From Muricea muricata (Eukaryota; Cnidaria; Anthozoa; Malacalcyonacea; Plexauridae), in NCBI GenBank assembly GCA_963855995.1, contig OY979724.1, positions 2,143,858-2,207,857 of the forward strand: a stretch of DNA of 64,000 bases, read 5' to 3'. Below, piece by piece: positions 1 to 10,707 of the stretch; the stretch's first letter is position 1; each line of letters opens with the position of its first letter. The position numbers and the translations under genes are program-made. Under the pieces are notes generated by a model, which worked only from the letters and a program-made list of their open reading frames with translations, had not been told where the DNA came from and did no database searches.

Positions 1-114
1 ATTAAAGTTAACTATGATTAGTGGAAACGTCAACCAATCAGAACCACGTATTTTGTACTTAATCACTATTTAATTAAATTAAAAAAGTGATTAAGAGTTT
101 TCTACAACCGGCCC
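1..114 (-). mobile_element. Terminus of a Harbinger-like element, cut by the window edge
   Basis: Read on the minus strand the end starts GGGCCGGTTGTAGAAAACTC and continues with TTAATCAC and AATAGTGATTAAG motifs. This parallels the left end of the three larger Harbinger elements in this window (GGGCCGGTTGTATAAAGCTC). The flanking triplet at 115-117 is CAG, which fits the CWG target of this family. The other end lies outside the window. Confidence 0.6.
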
Positions 115-688
115 CAGAGGGTCAAGTATTGCCTACTTTGATCTGAGGCACCTAAAATCGCGTGTTTTTTAAAGTAATTTAATTTTCTCGCGTGATTGAA
201 AGATCTGTTTCATATTGTAAAGGCGCTGTCACACACCATGCAACCTGACTCGCAATTTGTTACGACACAAATTGCAAGCGAAATAGCAAGGTGTAATAAC
301 ATGCCTCGCAATCACAAAGTCACGCAACATGAACAACGAATTTCCTGAGTGTGTCATTGGAGCATTTCTAACTATGTAATTGACATTCATCCAAAGGAGA
401 GAATGCGAACGATCCTAAATCAATAAAAAACCAAACAACCCACGCGTTTATCACAAGGTTTGTCCAAAAATAATCGCGCAACAACTAAATTCAAAGCTGA
501 AGACGAAAAACTTCCGTCCGTGTTTTTCTCAGGCCACTTCAACTCAAGGCACTTTAACAGCAAGAAAGATTTCTTAAACACAGACATCGAGAAACGTTTG
601 GAATGAAAGCAACACTTTGAGTAGGGAGTCTTCAAGTGTCGTAGCATGTCGCAGACGTGTACGAGCAAGTGAAATAAGGTAGGGCCTG
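115..688. other. No gene recognised
   Basis: I see no coding region, RNA gene or clear repeat here. The minus-strand ORF at 420-668 has no recognisable motif and looks like chance. Confidence 0.5.
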
Positions 689-689
689 A

Positions 690-1074
690 GGCCTGGTTTA
701 TACGGCGTGCTATGAGCGCACCGAACTAATTACTTAAATAATGAGCACGCTCATAGCACGCCGTATAAATCAAACTGGTTCGCTCCCTGAATTAGGTTCG
801 CTCCTGACCGTGCGGCTCGCTCGTCAATGGCGTTCCGAACGCTAATAGCACGGCTAAGCACGTCTCTGATTTAAAGCTAGCGCTAGCAGCGAACCAAATT
901 ACATGCTAATTGCCTATAATTATTATAATTTAAAACATATTTATAGCTCAACTAACAAATTTGGCTCGCTGACCGTCGTTACGTATAAATCAAAAATACA
1001 TGCACAAGCGTGCCAGACTGTGCTACGTAAATAATTAGTTCGGTGCGCTCATAGCACGCCGTATAAACCAGGCC
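690..1074. mobile_element. Foldback/MITE-like element with ~45-bp terminal inverted repeats
   Basis: The two ends are inverted copies of GGCCTGGTTTATACGGCGTG followed by CTATGAGCGCACCGAACTAATTA. A third, internal inverted copy of the same terminal sequence lies at about 740-772, so the left end is itself a small hairpin. No coding capacity is visible. The superfamily is not clear because the target duplication cannot be separated from the palindromic ends. Confidence 0.75.
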
Positions 1075-1075
1075 T

Positions 1076-1974
1076 CATCATCTCATCTGAAGTATTAGAA
1101 ATCCTTTCAATAGTACAGGTTCATTAAGATGGTTCGATAGGAACAAATTATGTATAATCAAACGCGCCTCTTTTAGATGCTTAATACTGCTGATTCATGG
1201 TTCGTTCAAGTTTCTTGCACAGCCTTAGAGGCGCTTGAAGAGTTCATGAAGCGAGAAATCCTTGTCCAAGCTCAATCAATCAATCAATCAATCTAGCAAT
1301 TTTTATTCAGGAAGCCCACGTCACAATATGTGTTTTTCAGTAGGGTCCTGTCGGCTTAAAAATGATTAGTCGGTCCTGTCGGCTTAAAAATTATTAGTCG
1401 GCTTAAAAATGATTTAAACATTCTCATTTAGTTTAGATTTGCTTGAGACAATAAATAAGTAGATTGAAGTACGGTGTCTATAGTGGAGAGTTTATAAGCT
1501 GATCATAGATAGGCTGATCCTATATTCTGTGATATTTACTAGAAAATATTTTAAACGAGGAATCGTTAATTTATAGAATTTTCCTATCCAGTTACCTTAA
1601 CCAAATGCGTTTTACATCAAGCAGTTAACTAACCAAAAGGCAGAGATGATTTTTCAGTACGATCTTTACTTGATATTAACTAGGTCTAACCTGAATTGCG
1701 AAGGACAAGTGAATGAAGTCCAGGCTATCCAAGAAAGCTGCTGGAAGGAAGCCCTTGGGATCCCTACCTCACTTCTCGCACTCTTCCCACCCTCATGACT
1801 TCCATCCCATAACAAAAACAAAAAGCGTATATAGTTACATTAGACGAGTATAATTCGTACAGTTCGGGCAAATCTTGGCCAAGAGCTGTTAACACATGCA
1901 CTGTGTAAGAAGGGTATAGTGTAAAACTAATGGAATTAAGACATATTAAAAGTGTTTAACTCATTCCTGATCCG
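1076..1974. other. No gene; short simple repeats
   Basis: This stretch holds an (AATC)n run near 1275-1293 and a degenerate tandem repeat at 1343-1411 whose unit contains GTCCTGTCGGCTTAAAAAT. Nothing else is recognised. Confidence 0.5.
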
Positions 1975-2212
1975 GGGCCGGTTGTTCGAAGCCCGTTTAG
2001 CGTAAACGGTGGATAAGTCAAAATTAAATAACACTCTCAATCACTCGTTAAACAGTTAGCTTCAATATTTTGCAGTAAATATGTAGTTGTAAGCATAATC
2101 ATTCTATTAAGGTTCAAACCTTTTAGTTTTGGTGTTGAATGAATCTCTAAACTTGGTTTCTATTTTGAGCTTAACCACCGTTTAAGCTAAACGGCCTTCG
2201 AACAACCGGCCC
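1975..2212. mobile_element. Harbinger-type MITE
   Basis: The ends are inverted copies beginning GGGCCGGTTGTTCGAAG and continuing with CCGTTTAGC and AAACGGTGG. The ends resemble the larger Harbinger elements here (GGGCCGGTTGT). Flanking triplets are CCG on the left and CTG on the right, close to a CWG target. The hexamer CTGATC also occurs on both sides (1968-1973 and 2213-2218), so the exact duplication is uncertain. Confidence 0.7.
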
Positions 2213-2328
2213 CTGATCTGGCTAGAGTTAAAAAAATTGAAAGAAACCCGTGGAATTCTTTGCAAGTGATCCTTGTGGTAACCCATTAAAATTTCACATA
2301 AATCCTTAAACTTCAGCAACGAAAGCCC

Positions 2329-2564
2329 CATAGAAATAAAAGATATAGAATGCGCGCTCCTATCTATTTTCAGGTAAACAAATGACGCCACATTAAAATT
2401 CAAAATGGCCGATTTATAAGGGCAAATTAAACTCGCCCCACTGTAATTCGCATAGACCGCTCCTCGGACAAATCCAACATGGCGGATTTATAAGGGCAAT
2501 TTTTTTTTCAATTTGGGTACCGGCTAGGTTACCAAGCACGCATTCTATATCTATTATTTCTATG
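2329..2564. mobile_element. MITE with 8-bp target duplication (hAT-like)
   Basis: The terminal inverted repeats begin CATAGAAATAA and continue to GATATAGAATGCG with one mismatch. They are flanked by a perfect 8-bp duplication, GAAAGCCC, at 2321-2328 and 2565-2572. An 8-bp duplication is the hallmark of hAT elements. The short related phrases (GGCCGATTTATAAGGGCAA and GGCGGATTTATAAGGGCAA) inside are an internal direct repeat. Confidence 0.75.
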
Positions 2565-2572
2565 GAAAGCCC

Positions 2573-4085
2573 ACATGTGTAAAAAAAGGCAATCCAACAG
2601 GCTCGCGCTTTTAATAAGCGTTCAATTAAATATCAAGCGTGGAATTTTAAATTTAGATTATGATAGGGTTTGAGATTTTGAGTGCATGAGCCCTTTTTTA
2701 ACATTCCAGCGAGCGGAAATGACCAAATAAGGTAGCAAATAAATTTAATTCAGAAATCGCATATTTTTCTTGCGATGGCGTAGCTATAGCGGTTGACAAG
2801 GAATAAAAATTTGGGCAAAATTAGACAGAAAAATAGTTTTCCATCTGAACTTAAACCATTGCCGAAGCTTTGAGAATTATCACAGTCGGTATTTGCCGGT
2901 CTTTTTCCGTCAATACTTTTTTCATTTTTTCAGCCTTTTATGAGGTTTGTACAATTTCACAGCCTTAGCCTGTCAGTTTGTCTGTTACCTACTGGTAGAT
3001 GTACTTGTTCCCACGCGATTCGCATGTCGCAGTCCTATATCGTCGCTATATTCTGGAGGCTAAAGTTGCTGCAATATTTAACATAAGTTCGAGATTATTC
3101 CAAGCTAGAGTTGCTACGATGTGCTTTTTTGAATGTGAAATACAGTTTCTAGAGTTGGGAGTATGCAATGTTTATTTTAAATGAGCGGCCCTATTTTATA
3201 TATACATTCGTAGTGCTTAGATACGTGTCCCCAGTTAGCTTCCTGTAAACTAGAAAGTAATTTGACACATTAATAATATTTTTAAATTGATTGATTGATT
3301 GATTAAAAAACGTATACTCAATACAACAGGGCCATGCAGTGGTATTCCAAACATTACATAAAAGTCAATTTACTCCCAGCTCTAGAAATACAATTTCCAT
3401 TTAAAATTAAGTGGCCCGGTACTATTATAACATACAAGATCAGAAACCCTCGTTTTTTATGCAGTTTGGTGTTACCTACACGGGTGAAAATGATTATTTG
3501 TGGTGTTACACCGAGTTTATATCCATGAAAAAATTATGCCTGCTCATTCATGGTAAGAATTGAACCTACGAGCCTACGCCGGAAAAGATAGAGCGTTATC
3601 AAACAAGACGCTTGCTAAGCGTTTACTCGAGCTAAAGCGCTCAGCCGCGCTCTGCATGTGACGCGGCATGTTTACATATATTAAAAGGTGACTGAGTTAT
3701 TATCTTTACAATAAGCATATTAAAATATATATTGAACCAATATTGGGCTAACTATGCTAACTAGCGGCGTAACTAGCGTCAGTATATTTCATATATAAAT
3801 ACGTCATCGTGAATTTTGCTACTCAGAATCTGACTTGGGTCTCGAGCACGCTGTTGTCGATATTTACAGCTGTGCTTAATATCAAATCATATAGCATATT
3901 GTATTCAGCCCATTCACATCAAGATTTCGACACTGAGGTCTTTTTCAGTACATAATTAATACTGTTAGGGCAACATATTCTCCCGTATAACTCGATCGCG
4001 ATAGAAGTAAGTTTGATATAGTGTAGATACATGCGATGGTGTATATTTGTATAAAGTAGACGAGTAGACAAATTAAAGTATGCGT
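2573..4085. other. No gene recognised
   Basis: An (ATTG)n run lies near 3288-3305. At 3540-3660 the minus strand carries a B-box-like GGTTCAATTCT and an A-box-like TAGCTCGAGT, but their spacing is too long for a tRNA, so this may be a decayed SINE. No exon is recognised. Confidence 0.4.
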
Positions 4086-4480
4086 TTGTCAGGTTGAGCG
4101 GCGTTTGAAAGGCGTATACATATACAGCCATTTTGTTTGGATCAAGGACGCGTAGAAGCAAATATTCCCATATATTTGATCGAGTGCGCGTGTTAAAACG
4201 CACGTTTACAATCACAATACAGCGCAGCTGCCACTTGCCAGACCAGTCGTGATAAATGTGTATAGTCATTTAGTTTTGATCAGGTACGCCTAGAAAGCGT
4301 ATATACAGCCATTTTGCTTGGATCGAGTATGCATCAGCGTAGTGCCGTTTTGTTTGGATCCGGAGTAGGCATAGAAAGCATATATACATCTTGCCATTTG
4401 CCTGACCCGTCGTGGTCAAGGACAGGAAGTCGAATGAGATGATAAACTGATGTGACTGAAGAGCAGCCAATCAGAAAAGC
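4086..4480. repeat. Degenerate tandem repeat
   Basis: Phrases such as ACAGCCATTTTGTTTGGATC, GCGTATATACAGCCATTTTG and GCCACTTGCCAGACCAGTCG recur three to four times at spacings of roughly 60-120 bp with many differences. The minus-strand ORFs here are made of these repeats and have no recognisable domain. Confidence 0.45.
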
Positions 4481-4563
4481 TTAAGCCTGAAAGACTTGCC
4501 ACGATTGGTCAAAATGTAGAGTGGCCGCGTGACCGAAGGGAATTTATGACTCTCGCTTTAGCT

Positions 4564-5059
4564 CAATCTCGTTCCCCGAGCCTGCGATCCCTTGGGAAGG
4601 AAACGGAGGCTCTGGGATAATCCGTGATCGACATACATAAAACTGTATGTCGCCCGTACTGCGCATGCGTTGGAAATAAATAGTTCAATAAGACGAAGGG
4701 AAGAAGCTGGTATATAAGTGACTTTCCGAAACCAGTAGGCAAGATACAAATCGTGTCTTTCCGCTCGACAACAACAGCCTTTACCACTTCGTATTGACAC
4801 TCCTTCAATTTGAGATTCTTCTTACCCAGTCGCTCTAACGCTTCGTCCAACACAGAATTAAATAAACTAATATTTTCCACTGACATTACAAACAAAATAG
4901 TAAAAGTACTGTTCCAAAAAGCTTTAGAAAAAGGCTATTGCGGCTTACTGAATCGCATGCGCAGTACAGACAACATACAGTTTTTTGTATGTCGGTCACG
5001 GATTATCCCAGAGCCTCCGTTTCCTTCCCAAGGGATCGCAGGCTCGGGGAACGAGATTG
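4564..5059. mobile_element. MULE-like non-autonomous transposon with long TIRs carrying a helicase fragment
   Basis: The ends are inverted copies beginning CAATCTCGTTCCCCGAGCC; about 64 bp are identical and about 105 bp are similar up to ACTGCGCATGC. The element is flanked by a perfect 9-bp duplication, GCTTTAGCT, at 4555-4563 and 5060-5068. A 9-bp duplication with long TIRs is typical of Mutator-like elements. The roughly 290 bp between the TIRs is not repeat-like and encodes the start of a RecQ-type helicase on the minus strand. The element at 21720-21939 has related ends (CAGCCTCGTACCC) and also a 9-bp duplication. Confidence 0.8.
4672..4895 (-). pseudogene. RecQ-like DNA helicase N-terminal fragment inside the MULE-like element
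   Basis: The minus-strand reading frame starts at an ATG at 4895 or 4886 and encodes about 72 residues before it runs into the TIR. The frame contains LKECQYEVVKAV, the Q-motif region of RecQ-type helicases, followed by CILPTGFGKS, the Walker A motif, and LIYQLLPF. Motifs II to VI and all C-terminal domains are absent, so it cannot make a working helicase. After residue 72 the frame reads through TIR sequence to a stop that has nothing to do with helicases. Such RecQ-like fragments are common in cnidarian genomes (general knowledge). Whether it was captured from a host gene or belongs to the element's own lineage is not decidable here. Confidence 0.75.
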
Positions 5060-5180
5060 GCTTTAGCTCGAGTAATAATCCCTTCTTTGTAGAAAAATAC
5101 AGTGGACTTGCGAGACGAATCTAAAATGATCAATTACGATTCTGTGCCACTCCACTCGATCTTGAGTAATTTCTAAAGGG

Positions 5181-5476
5181 TTACTCTCGACTTCAGTTCG
5201 CTTTTGAAAAATCACTTCGAATGTTCGTTTGTAAGTTCAGAATGTTCGTTGCAAAGTTCCCATGTTTGTTTTGAGTTCGTTCCGACAATTTACGATGAGC
5301 CAGCTTTGCAAGTTCTGATTGGCTGCCATAATAAGTCAGCTAATCCAATTGCTCACTGTTCAATCAAGTCGTAAATACTCGGAACGAACGAACATTGGAA
5401 CTTTGCAACGAAGATTCTGAACTTACAAACGAACATTCGAAGTGATTTTCCAAAAGCGAACTGAAATCGAGAGTAA
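5181..5476. mobile_element. Foldback element with ~110-bp inverted repeats
   Basis: TTACTCTCGACTTCAGTTCG and the following sequence (CACTTCGAATGTTCGTTTGTAA, GAACGAAC motifs) recur as an inverted copy at 5368-5476 with a few mismatches. The spacer is about 70 bp. No target duplication is evident and no coding capacity is seen. Confidence 0.7.
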
Positions 5477-5702
5477 TCTCTTGTCGAAATCATAGACATG
5501 TCGAGATTCAAGCAGGGAACATTGCAGAAAGTTTCGTGCTTCACTATAGGTCCTCAGGCAGGACTCGATCTATCACAAAGGCGTAGGTTCTATTCCTTCC
5601 GGAGGATCTGAAGTTGATGATGAGTTTTCTCGACTCTTCCCGGCTTGAATTTCTACATGTGTGTGATTTCAACTCGAATTAAGACACATTTATGCCCTTT
5701 AA

Positions 5703-5949
5703 AGCCTGGTCCTCACTAGCGACATAAGCATAAGCAAAATGACAAAGGATAAATTTTCCGTTGAGGTTTGCGAAGACAAAGCAAATCGAATTTTCTTTTG
5801 AATTTGCTTTTGTTCTGCCATAGCTTATACTCGTAGTCTTATGTGCTTGTGCTTATGTCGATGCTTATGTCATACGCTTCAGTGGATTTCTTTGTTTTGT
5901 CTTTTGTTTTATCTTGTGCTTATGCTTATGTCACTAGTGAGGACCAAGC
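5703..5949. mobile_element. MITE at a TTAA target (piggyBac-like)
   Basis: The inverted repeats share GGTCCTCACTAG followed by GACATAAGCATAAGC. TTAA flanks both ends (5699-5702 and 5950-5953), as in piggyBac-type insertions. There is one extra base on the left, so the exact junction is uncertain. The plus-strand ORF starting at 5841 is repeat-derived. Confidence 0.6.
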
Positions 5950-6209
5950 TTAAACCTGTTTTCTACTTCAACCGTACCGTAGCGAAACGCAGCGCGTATT
6001 TATTGTTTCGTGAACAGTCAGGCAGAAGTAATGATATGGAAACACAGAATGCGCTACGTCTCGCCACGATACGTTAAAGTGAAAAAAGAGCTTTAGAATT
6101 TTGTCTTAACGAAATTAAAATGAAAATTGAACGTTTATTGTTACAAAAATTCGACTGCCTGAGGCATAAACAGTGATTTGAGTCTTCTGGTTCAACAATG
6201 CGACCTACA

Positions 6210-6382
6210 TTAGCAATATTCGCTTAGTTTTTGTGGATTCGCCGAGAGTATGTGCGATGCAGGGACAAGGTCGATGGTACCAGGGATGGTTTGTGTCTCC
6301 AAAAATTCCTCCATTTCTCGAAGGTTTAGTACCTCTTCTTCCGCCAGGCGAAGAAGTGCGTCAATAAATACAATAGACAACA
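6210..6382 (-). CDS. Possible 3'-terminal coding exon, unrecognised
   Basis: On the minus strand a frame follows a possible acceptor (TCTAG at 6383-6387). It encodes about 56 residues rich in Glu and Leu (ALLRLAEEEVLNLREMEEFL, then ETQTIPGTIDLVPASHIL) and ends with TAA at 6210-6212. About 80 nt downstream on the same strand there is an AATAAA inside AACAATAAACG near 6135, which would suit a terminal exon. I found no convincing upstream exon, so this may be chance. The sequence matches no family I know. Confidence 0.22.
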
Positions 6383-6542
6383 CTAGACTGCTAGACCTAT
6401 CTCAATCTGCAGCTAATAGACTGTGAGCACTTAATAACATAGGGTGAGGCTACCAGCTCGTTCAAATTACGCCTATCTAATACATTCACTGATATGAAAA
6501 GAATTAATCAGTAAATGTCTAAGAAAGGCGCAATAACAAGTT

Positions 6543-6715
6543 GTGGAGAAAGGATCAATAAGGGATCAATAAAGAATCAATGAAGGATCAATAAAGAATC
6601 ATTAAGGGATCAATAAGGCATCTATCTATTAAGGATCAATAAAGGATCAATAAATTATCAATAAAGGATCAGTAAGGGATCAATAAGGGATCAAAAAAGA
6701 ATCGATAAAAATCTT
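6543..6715. repeat. Minisatellite, ~10-bp unit
   Basis: The unit GGATCAATAA, with variants AGATCAATGA and GAATCAATAA, is repeated about 15 times with small length changes. Confidence 0.85.
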
Positions 6716-9700
6716 TACGAATTAATAAGCAGTTAGACTCAATAGTAATCGAAGATTCTTTCACGAAGTAAGCAACATGCAACCAAACAGACCAACGACC
6801 GACTGAAAAAGAAGAGATTCAAAACAAAGCATCATTGATCATTCTACTATTTAACATCACCAAAAGCAAGCATGTAACTCTGACTGATTCATCTCTCACA
6901 CGCAAGCGACTGCGACGAAACTCCATTTAAGCAGATATGCAATTTGCTCAAAATAGCACACAGGTTATATAGAGATAAAGGTATGTACATACTATACATA
7001 GCAAGCCAAAACGTCCCTCCTCGAACATAAAAGAAAGCTTTGCTTAAATGTCAAGGATTTGAAACGCGTCCTTAATTAGGATGACATATTAAAGTGGCTA
7101 AAATAAGTTTGAACAAATAAGACGAGACCTCCCAGGAAGAAGCACTATGATAATTGACAGACTGGACAAGGATTGGATTCGTGCAGGCATGCCTAATTAT
7201 TTTTTTAAGTTCTAGAAATCTAAGAGGTATTCTTGGTAAGTTTGACAGCTGTTGCCGAGAATATCATAACCACTTGTTAAAAAATGCTGAAGAGGAACGT
7301 GTTTATATGTCACCTGTTTCTGATTAATTTTGTTCACCTCGAATGGACTCTTTCACTACGTGAATCGATACAGGGAAGTTAACTCGAGGAAACCCTTCGC
7401 TCAAAACATCCAATCAGTGAACTCTATAAATACTGGAACGATAACTCCAGATAAAAACCCTACGTTTGGGTGAAGCCAAGATGGCAGCAACAGCTACAAG
7501 TACAACTGTCGCAAACAGTCTTAGTACTATTTTCCGAGGTATTTGCTATTTTTAAAATAGTCTGTATCGCAAACTAGGTTATAAGTTCATGAACCATAAA
7601 ATTACCTCTTAAATCGAAATAAAAACATCAAATATCGGTACATTCCCAGAAGAATGGTGTCAACCGCGCCGAGAGATACAATAGAAAAGGACTGAACTTG
7701 ATAACCTATTGATAACCAATTTGGCTTCAAAGATGGCGGCCAAGTTATGGCTCCAGTCTAATTTAGAGTTCACTTCATCCAATTTAACTTTTCGTTTCTG
7801 CTAGTGAAAGAACCTCGTGTACTATTAACTGTGCTACCCACACTGGCAACGTTTCAACATTGGTTGACGTACGGAAATTTCCCAACAGCTTGTTGATAAA
7901 CTTGAAAATATTTCTCCAGAAATCTAGTCTGGATCACTGATAGTTTTTGTATAAAAAAATTGAAATAAATGGACGTGTAGGGAGGGGGAATTTCGACCAA
8001 ATAGGTGAACAGGAAAATTAGGCAGACAGGTAAGGTTTTTTACTATATCCAAGCTGTGATCCAGGGTTAGAGCTAACCCAGCATAATTTGAACAACTATA
8101 GTTATGGATGATTCAACCAGATTATAAAACTAAGCATTCTGTTTAATTCAACTGTAGCCTGGTCAAATTAAACCCATCGGACGAAGCTTGTTGAGCCGAA
8201 ATGGTGAACCGGCCCAACAGGAGGCCAACAGTCATGGCCTAAAGCATAAAGTTAAGTTTGCACAGTGCCTTAAAAGTTGAGACTGCCTCTTAAACGATTT
8301 ACACGTCGCTGAGTTTTCGAATCTTCTTGATATTTTTTGCATGACATGAAAAAACGTAATTCTCTCGACATTACGAGTTCTTGTGTAGGCGTAATAAGAC
8401 CCCTATAAGGTGTTCAGCTGATCTGACCGTGACTAAAAGGACTGGAGCTAGCTACGGAATATAAATCCATTTTCATGCCTTCAAGTCACTTATATCTTTT
8501 ATTTTCCTTTGTGAAACTTGTCGAAACTTAGTAATAATGTTTAGGTATTTGTAAGTAAGATATTTGTAAGTGTACGAGATATTTTGAAACAAACTAAACT
8601 CTATTTCATGAGGAAATTAGTTTTAATTTTAGTTTAAAAAATAAATTTTTATATCTTTTTGTGTTTCCAAAAGACGTGGGAGCAACATACATATTTAGTA
8701 TTTCTACACGCCCGTTTATTTTAAAACTTCAGAAACCAAAAATACTATTCATCCAGACAAGATTTCTGAAGAAATAATTCCAAGCTCATGAGACAAGGCC
8801 TGGGCAATGTTTCGGCATGTTCTTTTAAATTAAGTCAGAGTTAACTGCCGACAATCTTTAAAACCACCAGCTCATGGATTTCAAAGCTGTTTGCATGTCA
8901 AGGTAGCGATCACGTTTGTGTGCAGCGAACTACATTGCACTACATCGTTGCTGTGGAAACGGTATATAGAATTGTAAGTTTATTTTAGCTCGAAAATTCT
9001 CTTGCCAAAAGTGCCTCGAAAAACGTGCCACTGTGTATGTAATTTTACCAAAGAAGCTTTCACCGACTGCCAAATATTATTTTTGATATCACTGCATTGT
9101 GGTTGAAAACTCCCACAGAGAGATAAAGACCCTGCCTGCCTTAAGACATCAATTGCTCTTGGCTAGGAAAAAAGAAACTCTCGCAAATAGCAGAACCAAG
9201 CATCACGTAGCTCAACCAATTCCACAAACATCATGCAAAAATGATAGAGACCTTTGTCGTAAGGTAAAATCCGTTGACGCAAGAGAACTGAACGGATTGC
9301 GCAAACAAACCTGCAAGGTTCGGCATGTATATTTTACATATGCGGTTTAATGTGTGGTATATATTCGTTAAGATGACGCAACCTTATAAAGATGTTATGC
9401 GCAACTTCGAATGAGTTCCCATATTGATGGCGGAACATTGACGCAAGAAATATAGTACACCTATTAGCACCGATCGTGAGGAAACAATGTAATCTGCGTT
9501 TAAGTCCCCCATCCAAGTCCTTCGCTTACGAAAGCTAGGGTTGAACAATAAAAATACCTCAAAGAACCGTTAGCAAAACTTCCTAAAACATCAAAAAACT
9601 GCATTCTTTGAAGAGGACAATAAAACAGATCTTACACAATCTCAGAAGTGACAAACGTCAAGTGGTCACTTGAGGCAATTTCACTACGCAAGATTATCAC
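6716..9700. other. No gene established; a possible short first exon at 7481-7538
   Basis: At 7481 an ATG in a GCCAAGATGGCAG context opens a 19-codon frame (MAATATSTTVANSLSTIFR) that ends at a GTATTT donor at 7539. The frame could join a downstream exon, even the FAM181-like gene, but nothing proves that it is used. The ORF at 9099-9350 lies between a possible acceptor and donor but has no recognisable motif. The remaining sequence shows nothing I can name. Confidence 0.35.
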
Positions 9701-9728
9701 GTCCCGCCTACATTGGTTGGATATATAG
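9701..9728 (+). promoter_or_regulatory. Core promoter of the FAM181-like gene
   Basis: A GC-rich CCCGCC (9703-9708), an inverted CCAAT box ATTGG (9712-9716) and a TATA box TATATAG (9722-9728) occur in order and at normal close spacing. Transcription would begin near 9750. The leader up to the ATG at 10708 would be about 950 nt unless spliced; it contains an upstream ORF at 9962-10162. Confidence 0.5.
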
Positions 9729-10707
9729 CAACACTGATCTGTGTCACTCACATCGTCTAGCAAACGCTCACACGAAAACGAAGGAGGACAGCCGAGTTCC
9801 CAGCTGGAAGACTTACACTTGTCTGGTGTAAGATACCGCCATACGGGAATCCGCCTAAAGTAATTAGGGCAGAGTTACTCTGATTTCTTCGCTCCGGTTG
9901 TCTTCAAGGAGTACATACACGAGAAGCTTCCAAAATAATACAATATAGAACAGGGAAAGGATTGATTCACAGTTTTAAAACTTGCCTGGAATGCGACGAG
10001 ATCTATTTTGTAATCACAACACGGAAGAACAACACTTTAAACCATAAAGGCTACCACTTCGCTTATAAAACGATTTCAAGGCCAACGATTAAGGATACAG
10101 AGCTGACGCAGCAAGAATACAGACGTTGGCATTACGAAAGCTCACAGCCTTTTCGGAGGTGAAAGCTACAGGAGAATTCTCGCTACGCCAAGTCACGATT
10201 CCTCTGAATCAATTTTGGAATTTTGCCCACTTGATATATATTAGAACTTGACCGGGGATTCCGCTGGAAATATACACACAAGGAAGCAGTTGCAAATAAA
10301 GGGTGAGAATACGAGCGAAATATTTCTTCGCGAACACTTCCAAGCATCGATAACATTGGCAAAGCGTTTCTTTCACTGATTCCTGACTCAGAAATCCTAT
10401 CGACTTGTGAAGGTAAAATTTTAGACTTTTATAAACGGTGACCTCAGATACTCTCGTCACGCATAACGAGTCTATACCGCACAGAAACAATCCATACCAA
10501 AAAACACAAGTCAGAACATTCCTGCACATTCCACGAGCTCAAGTGCGAAGTTTGAGAGATTTGAAAGAAGCAGAAAACAACTGCTGAAATCGTAAATTTC
10601 ACTTTCTTTAAAAGGAAATCTGATAAGACGAATTTAAACTACAAAGGCTGAAACCTGAAAGAATAGAACGCCTCAAAGAACTTAAAGAACGCGTTTCAAA
10701 AACAGGA

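Noticed and set aside
3540-3660. tRNA-like A and B boxes on the minus strand
   Set aside because: The box spacing is about twice that of a tRNA and no cloverleaf can be drawn. At most it is a decayed SINE.
1343-6715. Regularly spaced short repeats considered as a CRISPR array
   Set aside because: Units are contiguous minisatellites without unique spacers, and the genome is eukaryotic.
9099-9350. 83-aa ORF, possible exon between an acceptor at 9117 and donor at 9320
   Set aside because: There is no family resemblance and no linked exons. The splice sites are weak, so coding status cannot be supported.
10209-10529. 106-aa minus-strand ORF with a hydrophobic start
   Set aside because: It lies antisense to the leader of the FAM181-like gene, has no recognisable domain, and its Cys/Phe-rich start looks like the antisense of A-rich leader sequence.
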